From positions 1 through 15,487 of the forward strand of contig JALVUY010000064.1 of NCBI GenBank assembly GCA_027023665.1: a stretch of DNA of 15,487 nt. The letters are read 5' to 3'. The notes below the pieces were generated by a model. The model did no database searches. It had not been told where the DNA came from and saw only the letters and a list, made by a program, of their open reading frames with translations. Source of the DNA: Methanocaldococcaceae archaeon. Its GTDB lineage: Archaea > AGJL01 > Methanococci > Methanococcales > Methanocaldococcaceae. Positions 14,606 through 15,487 of the stretch are shown piece by piece. How positions within the stretch are numbered: position 1 is the first letter of the stretch; every line of letters begins with the position of its first letter. The position numbers and the translations under genes are program-made.

Positions 14606-15385
14606 ATGATAATTACCATAGCATCTGGTAAAGGAGGAGTGGGAAAAACTACGACTTCTGCATCATTGGCTGTAGCTCTTGCTAAATTAGGAAAAAAAGT
14701 TTTAGTAGTTGATGGAGATATATCAATGGCTAATTTGGGAATTTTATTTAATATGGAGAAGAAAAAACCATCATTACACGAAGTGTTGAGTGGAGAGGCA
14801 GATATAAAAGAGGCTATTTATAAACATAGAACAGGAGTTTATGTCTTACCAACAAGTTTATCTTTAGAAGGTTATAAGAAGTCAGATATTGACTTACTTC
14901 CAGAAGTTATAAATGAAGTAGAGGATGAATTTGAATATATAATTATAGATGCTCCTGCTGGGTTAAATAGAGAGATGGCTACTCATCTTGCTGTTGCAGA
15001 CAAACTTTTACTTGTTGTTACTCCTGAAATGTTTTCAATTATTGACGCTGTTAGATTAAAAGAAAGTGCTGAAATGGCTGGGACTCCTTTAATGGGAATA
15101 GTTTTAAATAGAGTTGGTAGAGACTTTGGGGAGATGGGTAAAGAAGAGATAGAGATGTTGATAAAAGGAAAAGTTTTAGTTGAAGTTCCTGAGGATGAAA
15201 ATGTTAGAGCGGGAGCATTGAAAAATATGAGCGTTGTTGAATATAGACCAAACTCTCCTGCATCTTTAGCATATATGAAATTAGCGTCAATAATAGCAGG
15301 GGTTCCAATAGATTTTGAAATAGACTTTAAAATTAAAAAGAAAGAGAGTTTTATTGATAAAATTAAAAAATTATTCTGGAGATAG
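14606..15385 (+). CDS. minD: MinD-like ATPase (archaeal MinD)
   Basis: This 259-residue P-loop ATPase of the MinD/ParA class would dimerise with ATP on the membrane. The deviant Walker A motif KGGVGKT is at residues 9-15. VVDGDISMANLG holds the switch I aspartates, and IIIDAPAGL is Walker B. The C-terminus FIDKIKKLFWR is an amphipathic helix like the MinD membrane-targeting sequence. No MinC or MinE is in the window, and archaea lack the usual Min oscillator, so the cargo or partner is unknown. Other archaeal MinD proteins affect placement of motility structures. ATG 14606 is preferred over an in-frame start at 14513 because GTGAT lies directly upstream. It is divergent from the histone gene. 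Confidence 0.9.
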   Translation: MIITIASGKGGVGKTTTSASLAVALAKLGKKVLVVDGDISMANLGILFNMEKKKPSLHEVLSGEADIKEAIYKHRTGVYVLPTSLSLEGYKKSDIDLLPEVINEVEDEFEYIIIDAPAGLNREMATHLAVADKLLLVVTPEMFSIIDAVRLKESAEMAGTPLMGIVLNRVGRDFGEMGKEEIEMLIKGKVLVEVPEDENVRAGALKNMSVVEYRPNSPASLAYMKLASIIAGVPIDFEIDFKIKKKESFIDKIKKLFWR

Positions 15386-15430
15386 GTTAATTTATTTATT
15401 GTTAAATATTGTATAATTTAAAATACCTAT

Positions 15431-15449
15431 TCACCTTACTTGTAGGTGA
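15431..15449 (+). promoter_or_regulatory. Hairpin covering a ribosome binding site
   Basis: TCACCT at 15431-15436 can pair with AGGTGA at 15444-15449, leaving a 7-base loop. The second arm contains the GGTGAT ribosome binding site of the next gene (start at 15454). If formed, the hairpin would hide the site and lower translation. A 6-base-pair stem would be weak at high temperature, so it may be chance. Confidence 0.4.
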
Positions 15450-15453
15450 TAAT

Positions 15454-15487
15454 TTGCTTGGAAAATTTTTTAAGAATATATTAATAT
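15454..15487 (+). CDS. Start of a gene running off the right edge
   Basis: A TTG codon at 15454 follows GGTGAT (15445-15450) with a 3-base gap, and the frame stays open to the edge (LGKFFKNILI after the initiator). It is 68 bases after minD on the same strand, so it may be co-transcribed. Too little of it is visible to name a family. Confidence 0.6.
   Translation, partial: MLGKFFKNILI

Overview
The window looks like a chromosomal segment of a hyperthermophilic methanogen of the genus Methanocaldococcus. It has strongly A+T-rich coding sequence next to very G+C-rich stable-RNA genes, GGTGA-type ribosome binding sites, archaeal BRE/TATA promoters, an archaeal histone, an archaeal MinD and an archaeal polyferredoxin. 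The tRNA-Tyr begins with C1 and ends with G72, the archaeal tyrosine type. From memory, many genes follow the M. jannaschii order around MJ0932-MJ0938, but with a restriction-modification island between the MJ0938-like and MJ0937-like genes. No database search was possible.

Layout. The left edge (1-570, minus strand) holds the start of an unidentified gene that runs out of the window and a small cysteine-cluster protein of the YkgJ/UPF0153 type. A UPF0014/FetB-like membrane permease follows on the plus strand (706-1440). A 414-base spacer (1441-1854) with no intact gene leads into a type I restriction-modification operon on the plus strand: hsdM, hsdS, an unrecognised gene of about 561 codons, a frameshifted remnant of an archaeal ATPase gene, and hsdR. 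The operon ends only 10 bases from the stop codon of the convergent purD gene.

Minus-strand block (9261-12386). Four genes run polyferredoxin, DUF434 protein, MJ0936-type metallophosphoesterase, purD. The first three overlap, so they are probably one transcript.

Stable RNA block (12479-14049, minus strand). Six tRNA genes (Thr, Pro, Tyr, Lys, Asp, Arg) and a 5S rRNA gene lie here, apart from any 16S/23S genes, with a DUF92 membrane protein between the Thr and Arg tRNA genes. An archaeal histone gene follows, also on the minus strand. A divergent minD-like gene and the first codons of another gene end the window.

How the genes work together. HsdM, HsdS and HsdR together would form a complete type I restriction-modification enzyme, with all the key motifs intact. 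The unusual part is between hsdS and hsdR. The unknown gene is bracketed by two copies of the hsdS 3' end that encode the same nine residues with synonymous differences, and is followed by the broken ATPase tail. This points to past recombination between hsdS copies and makes the unknown gene the best candidate for a new restriction-associated function. HsdR also carries an extra beta-sandwich-like domain between its motor and C-terminal domain. The promoters of the tRNA clusters and the histone gene share one extended BRE/TATA element with identical spacing.
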